NCBI GenBank assembly: GCA_964593895.1
Contig: CAZQKL010000012.1
Location: 1-27,690 of the forward strand
Source: CAZQKL01 sp964593895 [NCBI: uncultured bacterium]
GTDB taxonomy: Bacteria > DYJV01
Direction of reading: 5' to 3'
DNA length: 27,690 nt
Positions 8,073-16,343 of the stretch are shown in pieces. Both the position numbers and the translations under genes were made by a program. The notes under the pieces were generated by a model, which did no database searches, was not told where the DNA came from, and saw only the letters and a list, made by a program, of their open reading frames with translations. Numbering within the stretch: the first letter of the stretch is position 1; the number at the start of each line of letters is the position of its first letter.

Positions 8073-9427
8073 CCAGGAAAAGTTATTTTAAACTCTGTGT
8101 AATTATTTTCCCTTCCACAATATTCAATTTTCCCTTTGTGAGCTTCAACTATTCTTTTTGCAATTATTAATCCCAATCCTGAACCAAATTCTTTTTCAGA
8201 ATAAAATGGAGTAAATATTTTTTCTGGTCTTTTAATTCCAATCCCATTATCTTTAACTGTTATCTCTATTTCTCTTCCTAAATTTTTGCACTGAATAATT
8301 ATTTCACTACAATTTGCATCAATGCAATTATTAATTAAATTAACAAATACCTGAAAAATTTTATCAAAATCTGCATTTAAATTTATTTTTTCACTACATT
8401 CAATTTTAAATTCAATATTTCTTTTATCAAAGGTTTCTCTATAGTAATTTTTTAACTTTTCAAAAAATTCCCTTAATTCAAATTCTTTTTTTTCAAGAGA
8501 AATTTCCTTCCCAAGTTGTAAAAACTCATTTGTAATTTGAGATAACCTGTTTATTTCTCTCTCAATTTCTCTTATCTCTTCAGCATCTTTCCATTTCCTT
8601 TTTAAAATTTCAAGCTTCAATTTAATTGAATTTAATGGATTTTTAATTTCATGGGTTATCTCACTTGAAAATTTTCCGAGAAGTGAAAGTTGTTGAGATT
8701 TTATAAGTTCATCTTTTAATTTTATAAAGTTTGTTATATCTTTAATGATACAAACCATTGAATTATCAAGAAGTATATGTTGAATTTCAAAATGTGAATT
8801 ATTTATGTTAATTTTAATTGTTCTATTCTCTCTAAAACAGAACATACATGGATTTGGGAAATTAAACATTGCTTCATAGCATTTAAATATCCCCTGTTTT
8901 GGAATGTTTGAAAATAGAATGTTATAATTTTTATCTACTATCACTATTTTACTGTTAATGTTATTAAAGATTGTCTCAAAATAGCTTCTACTTCTTTCTA
9001 CAACAGTTTGAAGAGAAATTTTTTGAAGTAAATTAAAGATAATATTCCCTGCAAGGAGAAAACATTCTTTTGAATAGGCTGATTTCACAATAATTAGATG
9101 TTTCAAAGATTTGTTGACTATAACTGGAAAAATAACATAATTAAAATTTTCTTCTTTTAAATAATCATAATTTTCTAAAAATTTCATATAATCTTTAACA
9201 AAAATTACATTTTCTTTTAAAAAAATATTTTCAAGTTGGGTGAAATTTATTTCAATCTTTTTAGAACTTATTTCTCTATAAGATTTTTTATGTTTTACAA
9301 CTGCACCTGTCAGAGAAAAATCAACAATAATAACTTCTTTAAAAATTGCCTCAAATGTTAAAAATAAAGCATCAATTGAATCTACTGATGAAATTCTATT
9401 TAAAAATATAAACTCTTTTTTATCCAT
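8069..9427 (-). CDS. PAS-domain sensor histidine kinase
   Basis: Cytosolic histidine kinase of 452 residues with no predicted membrane segment. Residues 1-140 are an unassigned, perhaps GAF-like, sensor region. A PAS domain follows at about 148-235 and contains Cys183, Cys194 and Cys197 (KCYEAMF then PNPCMFC), a pattern also seen in some PAS sensors and possibly binding a metal or sensing redox. The phosphoacceptor is His259 in EITHEIKNPL. The ATPase domain has an N box at NLINNCIDA (363-371), DNGIGI and GSGLGL. A longer TTG start at 9436 is open, but ATG9427 is preferred; it overlaps the plsY stop by 8 bases. No response regulator is adjacent, so its partner is unknown. Confidence 0.88.
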   Translation of the reverse strand: MDKKEFIFLNRISSVDSIDALFLTFEAIFKEVIIVDFSLTGAVVKHKKSYREISSKKIEINFTQLENIFLKENVIFVKDYMKFLENYDYLKEENFNYVIFPVIVNKSLKHLIIVKSAYSKECFLLAGNIIFNLLQKISLQTVVERSRSYFETIFNNINSKIVIVDKNYNILFSNIPKQGIFKCYEAMFNFPNPCMFCFRENRTIKININNSHFEIQHILLDNSMVCIIKDITNFIKLKDELIKSQQLSLLGKFSSEITHEIKNPLNSIKLKLEILKRKWKDAEEIREIEREINRLSQITNEFLQLGKEISLEKKEFELREFFEKLKNYYRETFDKRNIEFKIECSEKINLNADFDKIFQVFVNLINNCIDANCSEIIIQCKNLGREIEITVKDNGIGIKRPEKIFTPFYSEKEFGSGLGLIIAKRIVEAHKGKIEYCGRENNYTEFKITFPG

Positions 9428-10031
9428 TTTTCCCAAATTTAAATTCCTTGCCTTTAATCAATCTTTCAATATTTGCTTTATGTTTGTAAATTATTAAAAT
9501 TGCAATTGAACCTGCAAAATAAACAATTGAATCTGGATAATTGTAAACTTTTAATATAATCAAAATCTTAATAATTCCAGGGAGTAAAAAAGATGAAATC
9601 ATTGAGGCTAAAGAAATGTACCTCCAGATATATGCAACAATTATAAAAATTATAGCGGTAATTAAAATTGCTAACGGAGTTAAATATATAAAAATTCCAC
9701 ACGCTGTAGCAACTCCTTTCCCTCCTTTAAATTTTAAATAAACTGGAAACAAATGACCTAAAAATGCTAAAAATCCAGAAAAAAGAACAATCTGAAAATC
9801 AAAATTAAATTTTACTGCTAAAAAAACTGGAATGTATCCTTTCAAAATATCAAGAATTAAAGTAATAATTCCTGGTATTTTCCCTGCTGTTCTATATACA
9901 TTTGTTGCACCAATGTTTCCACTACCAGATTTTGTTGGGTCAATTTTAAAGAAAATCTTTGAAATTATTATCCCATTGGGGATTGAGCCAAGTAGATATG
10001 AAAAAATTAAAATCCCTATAATTTTAATCAT
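9420..10031 (-). CDS. plsY: Glycerol-3-phosphate acyltransferase PlsY
   Basis: Integral membrane enzyme that acylates glycerol-3-phosphate using acyl-phosphate from PlsX, the first step of phospholipid synthesis. The 203 residues show the three family motifs: SGSGNIGATNVYRTAG (36-51), KFKGGKGVAT in the middle, and HKANIERLIKGKE near the end. About five hydrophobic membrane segments separate them. The ATG overlaps the end of the glycosyltransferase gene by 8 bases and is preceded by AGGATGG. Its own end overlaps the kinase start, so the three genes form a coupled operon. plsX is not in the window. Identity is firm. Confidence 0.97.
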   Translation of the reverse strand: MIKIIGILIFSYLLGSIPNGIIISKIFFKIDPTKSGSGNIGATNVYRTAGKIPGIITLILDILKGYIPVFLAVKFNFDFQIVLFSGFLAFLGHLFPVYLKFKGGKGVATACGIFIYLTPLAILITAIIFIIVAYIWRYISLASMISSFLLPGIIKILIILKVYNYPDSIVYFAGSIAILIIYKHKANIERLIKGKEFKFGKNG

Positions 10032-11115
10032 TTTTAACCATCCTGTAAAAATTTAAAAATTTTTCCAAATTTTTTCTTTTTGAAAATTTCTCTAAAACTA
10101 TTTTTCTTGAGTTTTTCCCAAATTCTTCCCTTAATTCCCTATTTTCACATAAAATTTTTAACTTTTCTTTTAATTCATTAACACTATTTTTTGAAGAAAT
10201 CAAAAAACCATTTTTTCCATCAATAATAGCTTCTTTCATTCCACCTTTATTAACACCAATTACAGGTAATCCAACTGCCATTGCTTCTAATAAAGCTCTA
10301 CAAGAACCATCAGTTCCTTCTTCAAGTAAAACAAAAATATCAAGACTTCTCAGTAAAACAGGAAGCTTATCTTTTATATATCCTGTAAAAATCACTTGGT
10401 CAACAATATTTAATTCTTTTACAAGTTTTTTTATATTTTCCATATACTCACCTTTCCCAGTTAAAACTAAAATTTTATTTGATAAATCTAATTGTGAAAA
10501 GGCTTTAACAAGAGTAGAATGCGCTCTTCTTTTTTGAAATCTTGCAACCATTCCAATTTTTATTTTATCATTAAATTTAAAAAAATCTTTTTCTCCTGAA
10601 GGGGAAAAAGTATTTTCATTAACCCAACCATTAATAATTTTAATTTTTTTACTATCAACATTATTAAATTTTAAAAGTAGTTCTGAATATTCAGAGCAAA
10701 CTGTATGAATAAAATCAGCTTTTTTAAAAAGATGTGAGGATAAAAATCTTTTTTTTGCAGATTTTGTATTGTAAACACTTCTAATTAGTTTAAAATTTTT
10801 CTTTAAAATAACAGCAAGAATATGCTCAAGAGAAAAATGAACATGCACAATATCAGGATTAAAATTTTTAATAAAATTTTTTAAAACTATTAAGTCGTGA
10901 AAAAAGTAAAATGGGTTAAATTTTTTATAAAGGTAGAGCTTGTCATAAAAATTTAATTTTTTTTCTTTAATAAATTCTATTAAATTCCCTCCTGGTTTTG
11001 TTCTTAAAGCAATAATTGAATTTATTCCATTTTCCAAAAGATATTCATTAATATCAAGAACAAATTGCGAAGGCCCTGTCCATTTTGATGTACTTAATAT
11101 GTGAAGAATTTTCAT
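10024..11115 (-). CDS. Glycosyltransferase family 4 (GT-B fold)
   Basis: The 363-residue protein has the two-lobed GT-B layout. The N-terminal lobe starts MKILHILSTSKWTGPSQ, typical of GT4 enzymes, with PDIVHVHFS at 87-95. The C-terminal donor-binding lobe begins near KIGMVARFQKRRAH (186-199) and contains EGTDGSCRALLEAMAVGLPVIG. In the E-x7-E signature the first glutamate is Asp269; the second is Glu277. Sugar donor and acceptor cannot be read from sequence; a cell-envelope polysaccharide or glycolipid role is inference from the neighbouring plsY. ATG11115 has no ribosome-binding sequence, and the best promoter places transcription start two or three bases before it, so the message may be leaderless. 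Confidence 0.88.
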   Translation of the reverse strand: MKILHILSTSKWTGPSQFVLDINEYLLENGINSIIALRTKPGGNLIEFIKEKKLNFYDKLYLYKKFNPFYFFHDLIVLKNFIKNFNPDIVHVHFSLEHILAVILKKNFKLIRSVYNTKSAKKRFLSSHLFKKADFIHTVCSEYSELLLKFNNVDSKKIKIINGWVNENTFSPSGEKDFFKFNDKIKIGMVARFQKRRAHSTLVKAFSQLDLSNKILVLTGKGEYMENIKKLVKELNIVDQVIFTGYIKDKLPVLLRSLDIFVLLEEGTDGSCRALLEAMAVGLPVIGVNKGGMKEAIIDGKNGFLISSKNSVNELKEKLKILCENRELREEFGKNSRKIVLEKFSKRKNLEKFLNFYRMVKND

Positions 11116-11123
11116 GAAAGTTT

Positions 11124-11151
11124 TTATAACATATAAATTTTTTGTTGTAAA
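11124..11151 (-). promoter_or_regulatory. Putative sigma70-type promoter for the glycosyltransferase-plsY-kinase operon
   Basis: Read on the minus strand, TTTACA (11151-11146) and TTATAA (11129-11124) are 16 bases apart. Transcription would start about 11117-11118, only two or three bases before the ATG. In such AT-rich sequence chance matches are common, so this is tentative. Confidence 0.35.
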
Positions 11152-11170
11152 TTTAAGGATTTTGTATTAA
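11142..11170 (+). promoter_or_regulatory. Putative sigma70-type promoter for ppiD
   Basis: TTGTTG (11142-11147) and TATTAA (11165-11170) are 17 bases apart. Transcription would start near 11177, leaving a leader of about 30 bases that contains the strong GGGGGT ribosome-binding site before ATG11207. It overlaps the opposing putative promoter, so the two could interfere. Confidence 0.4.
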
Positions 11171-11206
11171 ATAATCCGCTCAAAAATCATTAATCAGGGG
11201 GTAAAA

Positions 11207-13078
11207 ATGTTTTTTGAATATTTAAGAAAGAATGCTGCAAGTCTTTTTATGAAAATTGTGCTTGGAATTGTTGCTCTTGTATTTGTTTTCTGGGGAATTG
11301 GCACAATCAGAACAAAAAAGGTAAAAAATTATGCAGTAAAAATTAATAATACAATTATTCTCCCTCAAGATTATTTTAAAGAGCTTGATAATACTATTAG
11401 AACCTATGAAAAACAATTTAATATTCACCTAACACCACAGATGATTAAAAAATTTCATATAAAAGAGATGGTTCTAAATAACATTATAAATCGTGAAATT
11501 TTATACATGGAAGCTTTAAAAAATGGAATTAAAGTCACTGATGATGAAGTTAAAGATGCAATAATTCATCTTCCATATTTTCAGGAAAATGGAGTATTTA
11601 AAAAAAGCTTATATTTTAGAGTTTTAAGATACAACAGGATAACTCCAGAAGAATTTGAAGACAGAATTAGAATGGATATGACAATATCAAAATTTAAAAA
11701 TGCAATAGCAAATTCAGTTCTTGTTACAGAAGAAGAAGTAAAAAAGGTCTTTGATTATGAAAATAAAAAGGTTATTCTTGGGTATTTGAGAATTCCATTT
11801 AATAAATTTGAAAATCAGGTTAAATTTACAGAAAAAGACCTTAAAAATTATTATAAAAACAACAGAGAAAAATTTAGAGTTCCAGAAAGAAGAGACATTG
11901 AATATGTTGAGCTGAATAAAGATTATTTCCTGAAAAATATAAAAATTTCCATGAATGAGATAAAAGATTACTATAAAAAGCATATTAATGATTTTAAAAT
12001 CCCAACAATGGTTAAAGCTCGCCATATTTTGATTAAACCAAAAGATAAATCTATTGAAGCAGATAAAGAAGCTTTAAAGAAAATTGAAAAGATAAGGGAA
12101 ATGGCTTTAAAAGGTGCTGATTTTGGGAAACTTGCAAAAAAATATTCACAAGGACCTTCAGCTAAAAATGGAGGTGAACTTGGTTGGTTTAAAAGAGGTG
12201 AAATGGCCCCAGAATTTGAGAAAGTAGCTTTTTCATTAAAAAAAGGTGAAATAAGTAAACCTGTAAGGACAAAATTTGGATGGCATATAATTCAGGTTGA
12301 AGATATAAAAAAAGGAAGAACAAAAACTTTAAAAGAGGTTAAAAATGAAATAATTAAAATTTTAGAAAAAAAGAAAGTTGAACAGAAAATGGCTGAAATT
12401 GAAAAGAAATATGGGAATTTTGATAACTTAACAGAAATTTCAAAAATATTTAATGTTAAAATAGAAAAATTTCAAAAGGTGTCTAAAGATAATACAACCA
12501 TTGATTTTAGGGTAATAAATTCTGCTTTTAATCTAAAATTAAATGAGGTGAAATTTATAAAAGGGAACTTCAACCAGCCAATATATTTTATTAAAGTTGT
12601 TAAGATTTATCCTTCTTTCATACCTGATTATGAAAAGGCTAAAAAAGAAATTATTGCAAAATTTAAAAAAGATAAAGCAAAACAGTTAGCTTTAAGTTCT
12701 GCAGAAAAATTACTAACAAAAATTAAAAATATTAATGACCTAAAAAAATTTGCTGACAATAAAAAGTTTGTTTATAATGAAACAAATTTTATCTCATACC
12801 ATAATCCATTTTCACCTGAATTTTTAGGAATAAATTTAAAACCAATTGAAAAATTAAAAAAAGGTGAAGTTCTAAAAGAGGTTCTTAGTAATGACACAGA
12901 TGCTTTTATAGTTGGAATTGTAAAATTCAATAAATTTAACAATGAGTTATTTGAAAAACAGAAGGATAAAATAAAACAGTATATCTGGCAACAAAAAGCA
13001 AATTATAGAATTTCTCAGTATATTAATAAAGCTAAAAAGAAATATAAAATAGACATTAACGAAAAAATTTTGCTTTAG
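11207..13078 (+). CDS. ppiD: PpiD/SurA-like membrane-anchored peptidyl-prolyl isomerase
   Basis: The 623-residue protein has the PpiD layout: a short cytosolic start, one membrane anchor (about residues 14-32), then a periplasmic part. A SurA-N-like chaperone region covers about 40-190, including INREILYMEALKNGI. A parvulin domain covers about 269-367 (VKARHILIKP, YSQGPSAKNGGELGWF, FGWHIIQVED). A long C-terminal chaperone lobe follows, rich in lysine. Proteins of this type help newly exported proteins fold at the inner membrane; this implies an envelope with a periplasm. It is transcribed alone from a divergent promoter region and has a strong GGGGGT ribosome-binding site. PpiD rather than SurA is preferred because of the uncleaved anchor and size. 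Confidence 0.9.
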   Translation: MFFEYLRKNAASLFMKIVLGIVALVFVFWGIGTIRTKKVKNYAVKINNTIILPQDYFKELDNTIRTYEKQFNIHLTPQMIKKFHIKEMVLNNIINREILYMEALKNGIKVTDDEVKDAIIHLPYFQENGVFKKSLYFRVLRYNRITPEEFEDRIRMDMTISKFKNAIANSVLVTEEEVKKVFDYENKKVILGYLRIPFNKFENQVKFTEKDLKNYYKNNREKFRVPERRDIEYVELNKDYFLKNIKISMNEIKDYYKKHINDFKIPTMVKARHILIKPKDKSIEADKEALKKIEKIREMALKGADFGKLAKKYSQGPSAKNGGELGWFKRGEMAPEFEKVAFSLKKGEISKPVRTKFGWHIIQVEDIKKGRTKTLKEVKNEIIKILEKKKVEQKMAEIEKKYGNFDNLTEISKIFNVKIEKFQKVSKDNTTIDFRVINSAFNLKLNEVKFIKGNFNQPIYFIKVVKIYPSFIPDYEKAKKEIIAKFKKDKAKQLALSSAEKLLTKIKNINDLKKFADNKKFVYNETNFISYHNPFSPEFLGINLKPIEKLKKGEVLKEVLSNDTDAFIVGIVKFNKFNNELFEKQKDKIKQYIWQQKANYRISQYINKAKKKYKIDINEKILL

Positions 13079-13092
13079 CGAAAATTTTTCGC
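13060..13092. promoter_or_regulatory. Tandem dyad-symmetric elements upstream of the cooS promoter
   Basis: Two similar near-palindromes lie head to tail across the ppiD stop codon: CGAAAAAATTTTGC (13060-13073) and GCGAAAATTTTTCGC (13078-13092), the second perfectly symmetric about one base. A further GCAAAAAATTTT follows at 13091-13102. Centred roughly 90 and 105 bases upstream of the expected cooS start, they are placed as sigma54 enhancer sites usually are. The two can also fold on each other as a 12-bp imperfect hairpin, so a ppiD terminator is an alternative, but no uridine run follows immediately. Confidence 0.4.
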
Positions 13093-13146
13093 AAAAAATT
13101 TTAATATAAAAATTTAAAACTCTTTATTTTTCAATACTTAAAGTTT

Positions 13147-13163
13147 TGGTATAGAGATTGCGT
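13147..13163 (+). promoter_or_regulatory. Putative sigma54 (-24/-12) promoter of cooS
   Basis: TGGTAT, five bases, then TTGCGT: the GG (13148-13149) and GC (13160-13161) are exactly 12 bases apart, as sigma54 requires. It matches 8 of 11 positions of TGGCAC-N5-TTGCW. Transcription would start about 13173, giving a leader of some 43 bases with AAAGGGGG before ATG13216. A sigma70 -10-like TATAGA overlaps it but lacks a good -35. Confidence 0.5.
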
Positions 13164-13215
13164 AATTTAAAAAAATTAAAGAAAAAAATTTAGTAAAAAA
13201 TAAAGGGGGAAAAAA

Positions 13216-15204
13216 ATGGCTGTAAAGAAACCACTTAATGTTGAAGAGACAACAATCTGTCCATCAACTCAAGAAATGATAAAAAAAGCAGAAGAAGATG
13301 GATATGAAATTTCCTTTCACAGAGCACAAGATTTGAAACCTTGTCCTATTGGAGCTGATGCTGCTTGCTGTAAACATTGTGCAATGGGTCCATGTAGATT
13401 AAGTCCAAAAGACCCTTATGCAAAAGTTGGAGTATGTGGTGCTACTTATGACACAATTGCTGCAAGAAATTTTGCAAGAATGGTTGCTTCTGGAGCAGCA
13501 GCTCATACTGATCATGGGATGGCAATGCTTGACCTTTTCAGAGAAGTAGTAGAAGGTCATATTACTGATTATGAGGTTAAAGATGTTGACAAATTAAAAT
13601 ATGTATGCTCACAAATTGGAATTCCTCTATATGAAGGTGAAGGAGAAGATGCTAAAGAGAGAGATGTAAAAGACCTTGCAAGAGATTTATATAAAGAACT
13701 TGAAAAAACCTATACTCAAGTTGAAGGTGAAATTCCTTTTGCTAAAAGAGTTCCAGAAAAAACTCTTGAAAAATGGAGAGAGCTCGGTATTGTTCCAAGA
13801 GGTTCAATGAGAGAAATAATGGAACTTATGCATAGAACTCACATGGGAGTTGACCAGGAGTATAATAATATAATCAAACAGTGCTGTAGAACCGCTCTTT
13901 CTGATGGTTGGGGTGGTTCAATGGTTGCAACAGAAATCTCAGATATCCTTTATGGAACTCCAAAGGCAATTACTGGTGGTTGTGATATGGGTTATCTTGA
14001 TGAGAAAAAGGTTAATATTATTATTCATGGTCATGAGCCAAATCTTTTTGAATCAATGATTGAAGCGGTAAATGACCCAAAAAATATTGAAAAAGCTAAA
14101 GCTGCTGGTGCTGAAGGAATTAATTTAGTTGGTATGTGCTGTTCAGGTGCAGAAGTTTTAGTAAGACATGGAATTCCTCATGCTGGAAATTTTATGAGCA
14201 CTGAAGCAGTAATTGTTACAGGTGCAGTTGATGCAATGGCAGTTGATGTTCAATGTATTAAACAAGCACTTTCTGCATTATCAGAATGTTATGGAACAAA
14301 ATTTTTTACAACAAATCCAAGATGTCACATTGAAGGAGCAATCCATGTTGAATTAAAAGAAGACAAACCAAGAGAATGTGTTGATAAAATTGTTGAAATG
14401 GCAATTGAAAGATTTAAAAATGGAAGAAAAGCAAAAATTCAAATACCTAAAAATAAAAGAGTTCAAGTTGTTGGCTTCTCTCATGAATACATAAATTATA
14501 TGCTTGGTGGAAGATTTAGAGCTTCATATAAACCTTTAAATGAAAATATTATCAATGGAAAAATAAGAGGTGTTGCTGGTGTTGTTGGTTGCACAAATCC
14601 AAGAGTAAGACACGACTGGGTTGGGCTTGAACTTGTAAAAGAGCTTATAAAGAATAATGTTCTTGTTGTAATGACAGGTTGTATGGCTCAAACTTTAATG
14701 AAAGCTGGATTTATGCACCCAAAAGCTGCTCACAAATATGCAGGAGATGGACTTGCAGAAGTTTGTGAAGCTGTTGGTATGCCACCAGTATTGCATGCTG
14801 GCTCTTGTGTTGATAATTCAAGAATTTTAATTGCTTGTGCTGAAATGGTAAAAACAGGAGGACTTGGAGATAAAATTTCTGATTTACCTGTAGCTGGAGC
14901 AGCTCCAGAATGGATGAGTGAAAAGGCAATTTCAATTGGTCATTACTTTGTATCTTCTGGAGTTTATACAGTTTTTGGTGTAACATTTCCAACAATTGAA
15001 GGAACAAAATTTCATAAATTACTTTTTGAAAAATTAGAAAGTGAATGGGGTCTTGGAAAATGGGATTTTGCAAAAGACCCTTATGAAATGGCTCAAAAAA
15101 TGATTGCTCATATTGATAAAAAAAGAGAAGAACTTGGAATTATGGGTGAAAGAGAAAGAAAACTTTACGATATGGAAGATAGAAGAAAACTTGAAATTGA
15201 ATAA
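13216..15204 (+). CDS. cooS: Anaerobic carbon-monoxide dehydrogenase catalytic subunit
   Basis: Nickel-iron enzyme that interconverts CO and CO2. The 662 residues carry the full set of cluster ligands of the CooS type. Cluster D: Cys43 and Cys51. Cluster B: Cys52, Cys55, Cys60 and Cys74. The C-cluster region has His271 (HGHEP), Cys308/309 (GMCCSG), Cys347, Cys459 (VGCTNPR), Cys489 (TGCMAQ) and Cys531 (GSCVDNSR); Lys570 corresponds to the proton-transfer lysine. Nothing essential appears missing. Strong codon-level start evidence: AAAGGGGG then ATG13216. It sits alone between its own promoter region and a strong terminator, with no adjacent cooF (ferredoxin), cooC (nickel ATPase), hydrogenase or acetyl-CoA synthase subunits, so its physiological partner is not shown. 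Its codons are less A-rich than those of its neighbours, consistent with high expression. Confidence 0.97.
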   Translation: MAVKKPLNVEETTICPSTQEMIKKAEEDGYEISFHRAQDLKPCPIGADAACCKHCAMGPCRLSPKDPYAKVGVCGATYDTIAARNFARMVASGAAAHTDHGMAMLDLFREVVEGHITDYEVKDVDKLKYVCSQIGIPLYEGEGEDAKERDVKDLARDLYKELEKTYTQVEGEIPFAKRVPEKTLEKWRELGIVPRGSMREIMELMHRTHMGVDQEYNNIIKQCCRTALSDGWGGSMVATEISDILYGTPKAITGGCDMGYLDEKKVNIIIHGHEPNLFESMIEAVNDPKNIEKAKAAGAEGINLVGMCCSGAEVLVRHGIPHAGNFMSTEAVIVTGAVDAMAVDVQCIKQALSALSECYGTKFFTTNPRCHIEGAIHVELKEDKPRECVDKIVEMAIERFKNGRKAKIQIPKNKRVQVVGFSHEYINYMLGGRFRASYKPLNENIINGKIRGVAGVVGCTNPRVRHDWVGLELVKELIKNNVLVVMTGCMAQTLMKAGFMHPKAAHKYAGDGLAEVCEAVGMPPVLHAGSCVDNSRILIACAEMVKTGGLGDKISDLPVAGAAPEWMSEKAISIGHYFVSSGVYTVFGVTFPTIEGTKFHKLLFEKLESEWGLGKWDFAKDPYEMAQKMIAHIDKKREELGIMGERERKLYDMEDRRKLEIE

Positions 15205-15235
15205 AAAAAAGCGGGCATTAGCCCGCTTTTTTTTT
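15203..15235. terminator. Bidirectional intrinsic terminator between cooS and hemW
   Basis: A GC stem GCGGGC (15211-15216), loop ATTA, and GCCCGC (15221-15226) is flanked by eight A on the left and nine T on the right, so it gives a hairpin with a U-run on either strand. It begins at the cooS stop and its T-run overlaps the hemW stop, so it ends both converging transcripts. Confidence 0.93.
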
Positions 15236-16343
15236 ACTTTAAAAATTCAGATAAAATTAAATTACTAACCTTAAAACCTTCAATATTTAAATTCACATTA
15301 TCTTTTTTGATTTCAAAAAAATCTTTGAACTTTTTTAAAACTTCATTAAATTCTTTAAAAAAATCATTATTAAATCTTTTTTTGTAATCATGAAGATTAA
15401 TTCCTTCAACTTTTCTCAAATTAAGCATTATATATTCAAATTTCTGTTTTGATAAATTTATACATTCTCTCTCTTCATATTCGTTAGGTTCTTTTTTTAC
15501 ATAAATTTTAGGATTAGAAAAATTTTTTGTTCTTATTCTGTTAAAAAATGAAACTGCACCAGCACCAACACCAATATATTCTCCATAATTCCAATAATTT
15601 AAATTATGTCTGCAAAAATAATTTTTTTTTGAAAAATTTGATATTTCATACTGAGAAAATCTAAGTTCATTTAATTTTTCAATTATTAAATCATACATTT
15701 TAGAAAATATATCATCTGAAATTTCTTTATACCCTTTTTTAAAAAATTCAGTATCCTCTTCAATACTTAAACAGTAATAAGAAACATGCTTTACAGGAAA
15801 TCTTTTTAAAAATAAAAATTCTTTCTCAATATCTTTTAAACTTTGAAAAGGGATACCAAAAATTAAATCAATGTTTATATTTTCAAAATAATTACTAACT
15901 ATTTCAAGAGATTTTACCGCTTCATAAGAAGAATATGGTCTTCCAAGAATTTTTAAAAATTTATCAATAAAACTCTGAATTCCAACACTTATCCTATTTA
16001 TTCCAAAACTTTTATAAGTTTTAAGTTTATCTATTGAAAATGTTTTTGGATTTACCTCAATTGTAATCTCACAATTATTTACAACTTTGTATCTTTTAAA
16101 AATCTCATTAAAAATATTTTCAATAAATATTGGATTAACAATTGATGGAGTGCCCCCACCAATGTATATTGATTTTAATGAGAAATTAAATTTTGAGTAA
16201 AATTCTAATTGCAAGATAACTTTTTTAAAATATTTTTCTAAAAAATCTTTTTGAAAATCTCTTATTGGATAAGAATTAAATGAACAGTAATAACATTTTG
16301 AATAACAGAATGGAATGTGAACATACAATCCAACACTATTCAT
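15234..16343 (-). CDS. hemW: Radical SAM heme chaperone HemW
   Basis: The 369-residue protein starts with the radical SAM cluster motif CYSKCYYCSF (Cys13, Cys17, Cys20). The residue two after the third cysteine is Phe22, not the fourth cysteine of true coproporphyrinogen dehydrogenase HemN, which points to HemW, a heme-binding chaperone for respiratory proteins. IYIGGGTPS (60-68), the SAM-binding GINRISVGIQSF and the HNLNYWNYGEYIGVGAGA block of the HemN/HemW C-terminal region are present. ATG16343 overlaps the response regulator stop by 8 bases. It is the last gene of the seven-gene operon and ends in the shared terminator. Many databases label such proteins coproporphyrinogen III oxidase; that label is less likely here. 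Confidence 0.9.
   Translation of the reverse strand: MNSVGLYVHIPFCYSKCYYCSFNSYPIRDFQKDFLEKYFKKVILQLEFYSKFNFSLKSIYIGGGTPSIVNPIFIENIFNEIFKRYKVVNNCEITIEVNPKTFSIDKLKTYKSFGINRISVGIQSFIDKFLKILGRPYSSYEAVKSLEIVSNYFENINIDLIFGIPFQSLKDIEKEFLFLKRFPVKHVSYYCLSIEEDTEFFKKGYKEISDDIFSKMYDLIIEKLNELRFSQYEISNFSKKNYFCRHNLNYWNYGEYIGVGAGAVSFFNRIRTKNFSNPKIYVKKEPNEYEERECINLSKQKFEYIMLNLRKVEGINLHDYKKRFNNDFFKEFNEVLKKFKDFFEIKKDNVNLNIEGFKVSNLILSEFLK

Noticed and set aside
13078-13102. AT-rich hairpin after ppiD as a simple intrinsic terminator.
   Set aside because: The stem is mostly A-T, has two bulges, and is followed by GCAAAA and not a U-run; a regulatory dyad is at least as likely.
13128-13155. Sigma70 promoter TTTTCA-16-TATAGA for cooS.
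   Set aside because: The -35 is poor, and the same bases fit the sigma54 GG/GC spacing better. It remains a fallback.
15234-16343. Oxygen-independent coproporphyrinogen dehydrogenase HemN.
   Set aside because: The fourth cysteine of the HemN CxxxCxxCxC motif is Phe22, and the protein is shorter than HemN; HemW fits better.
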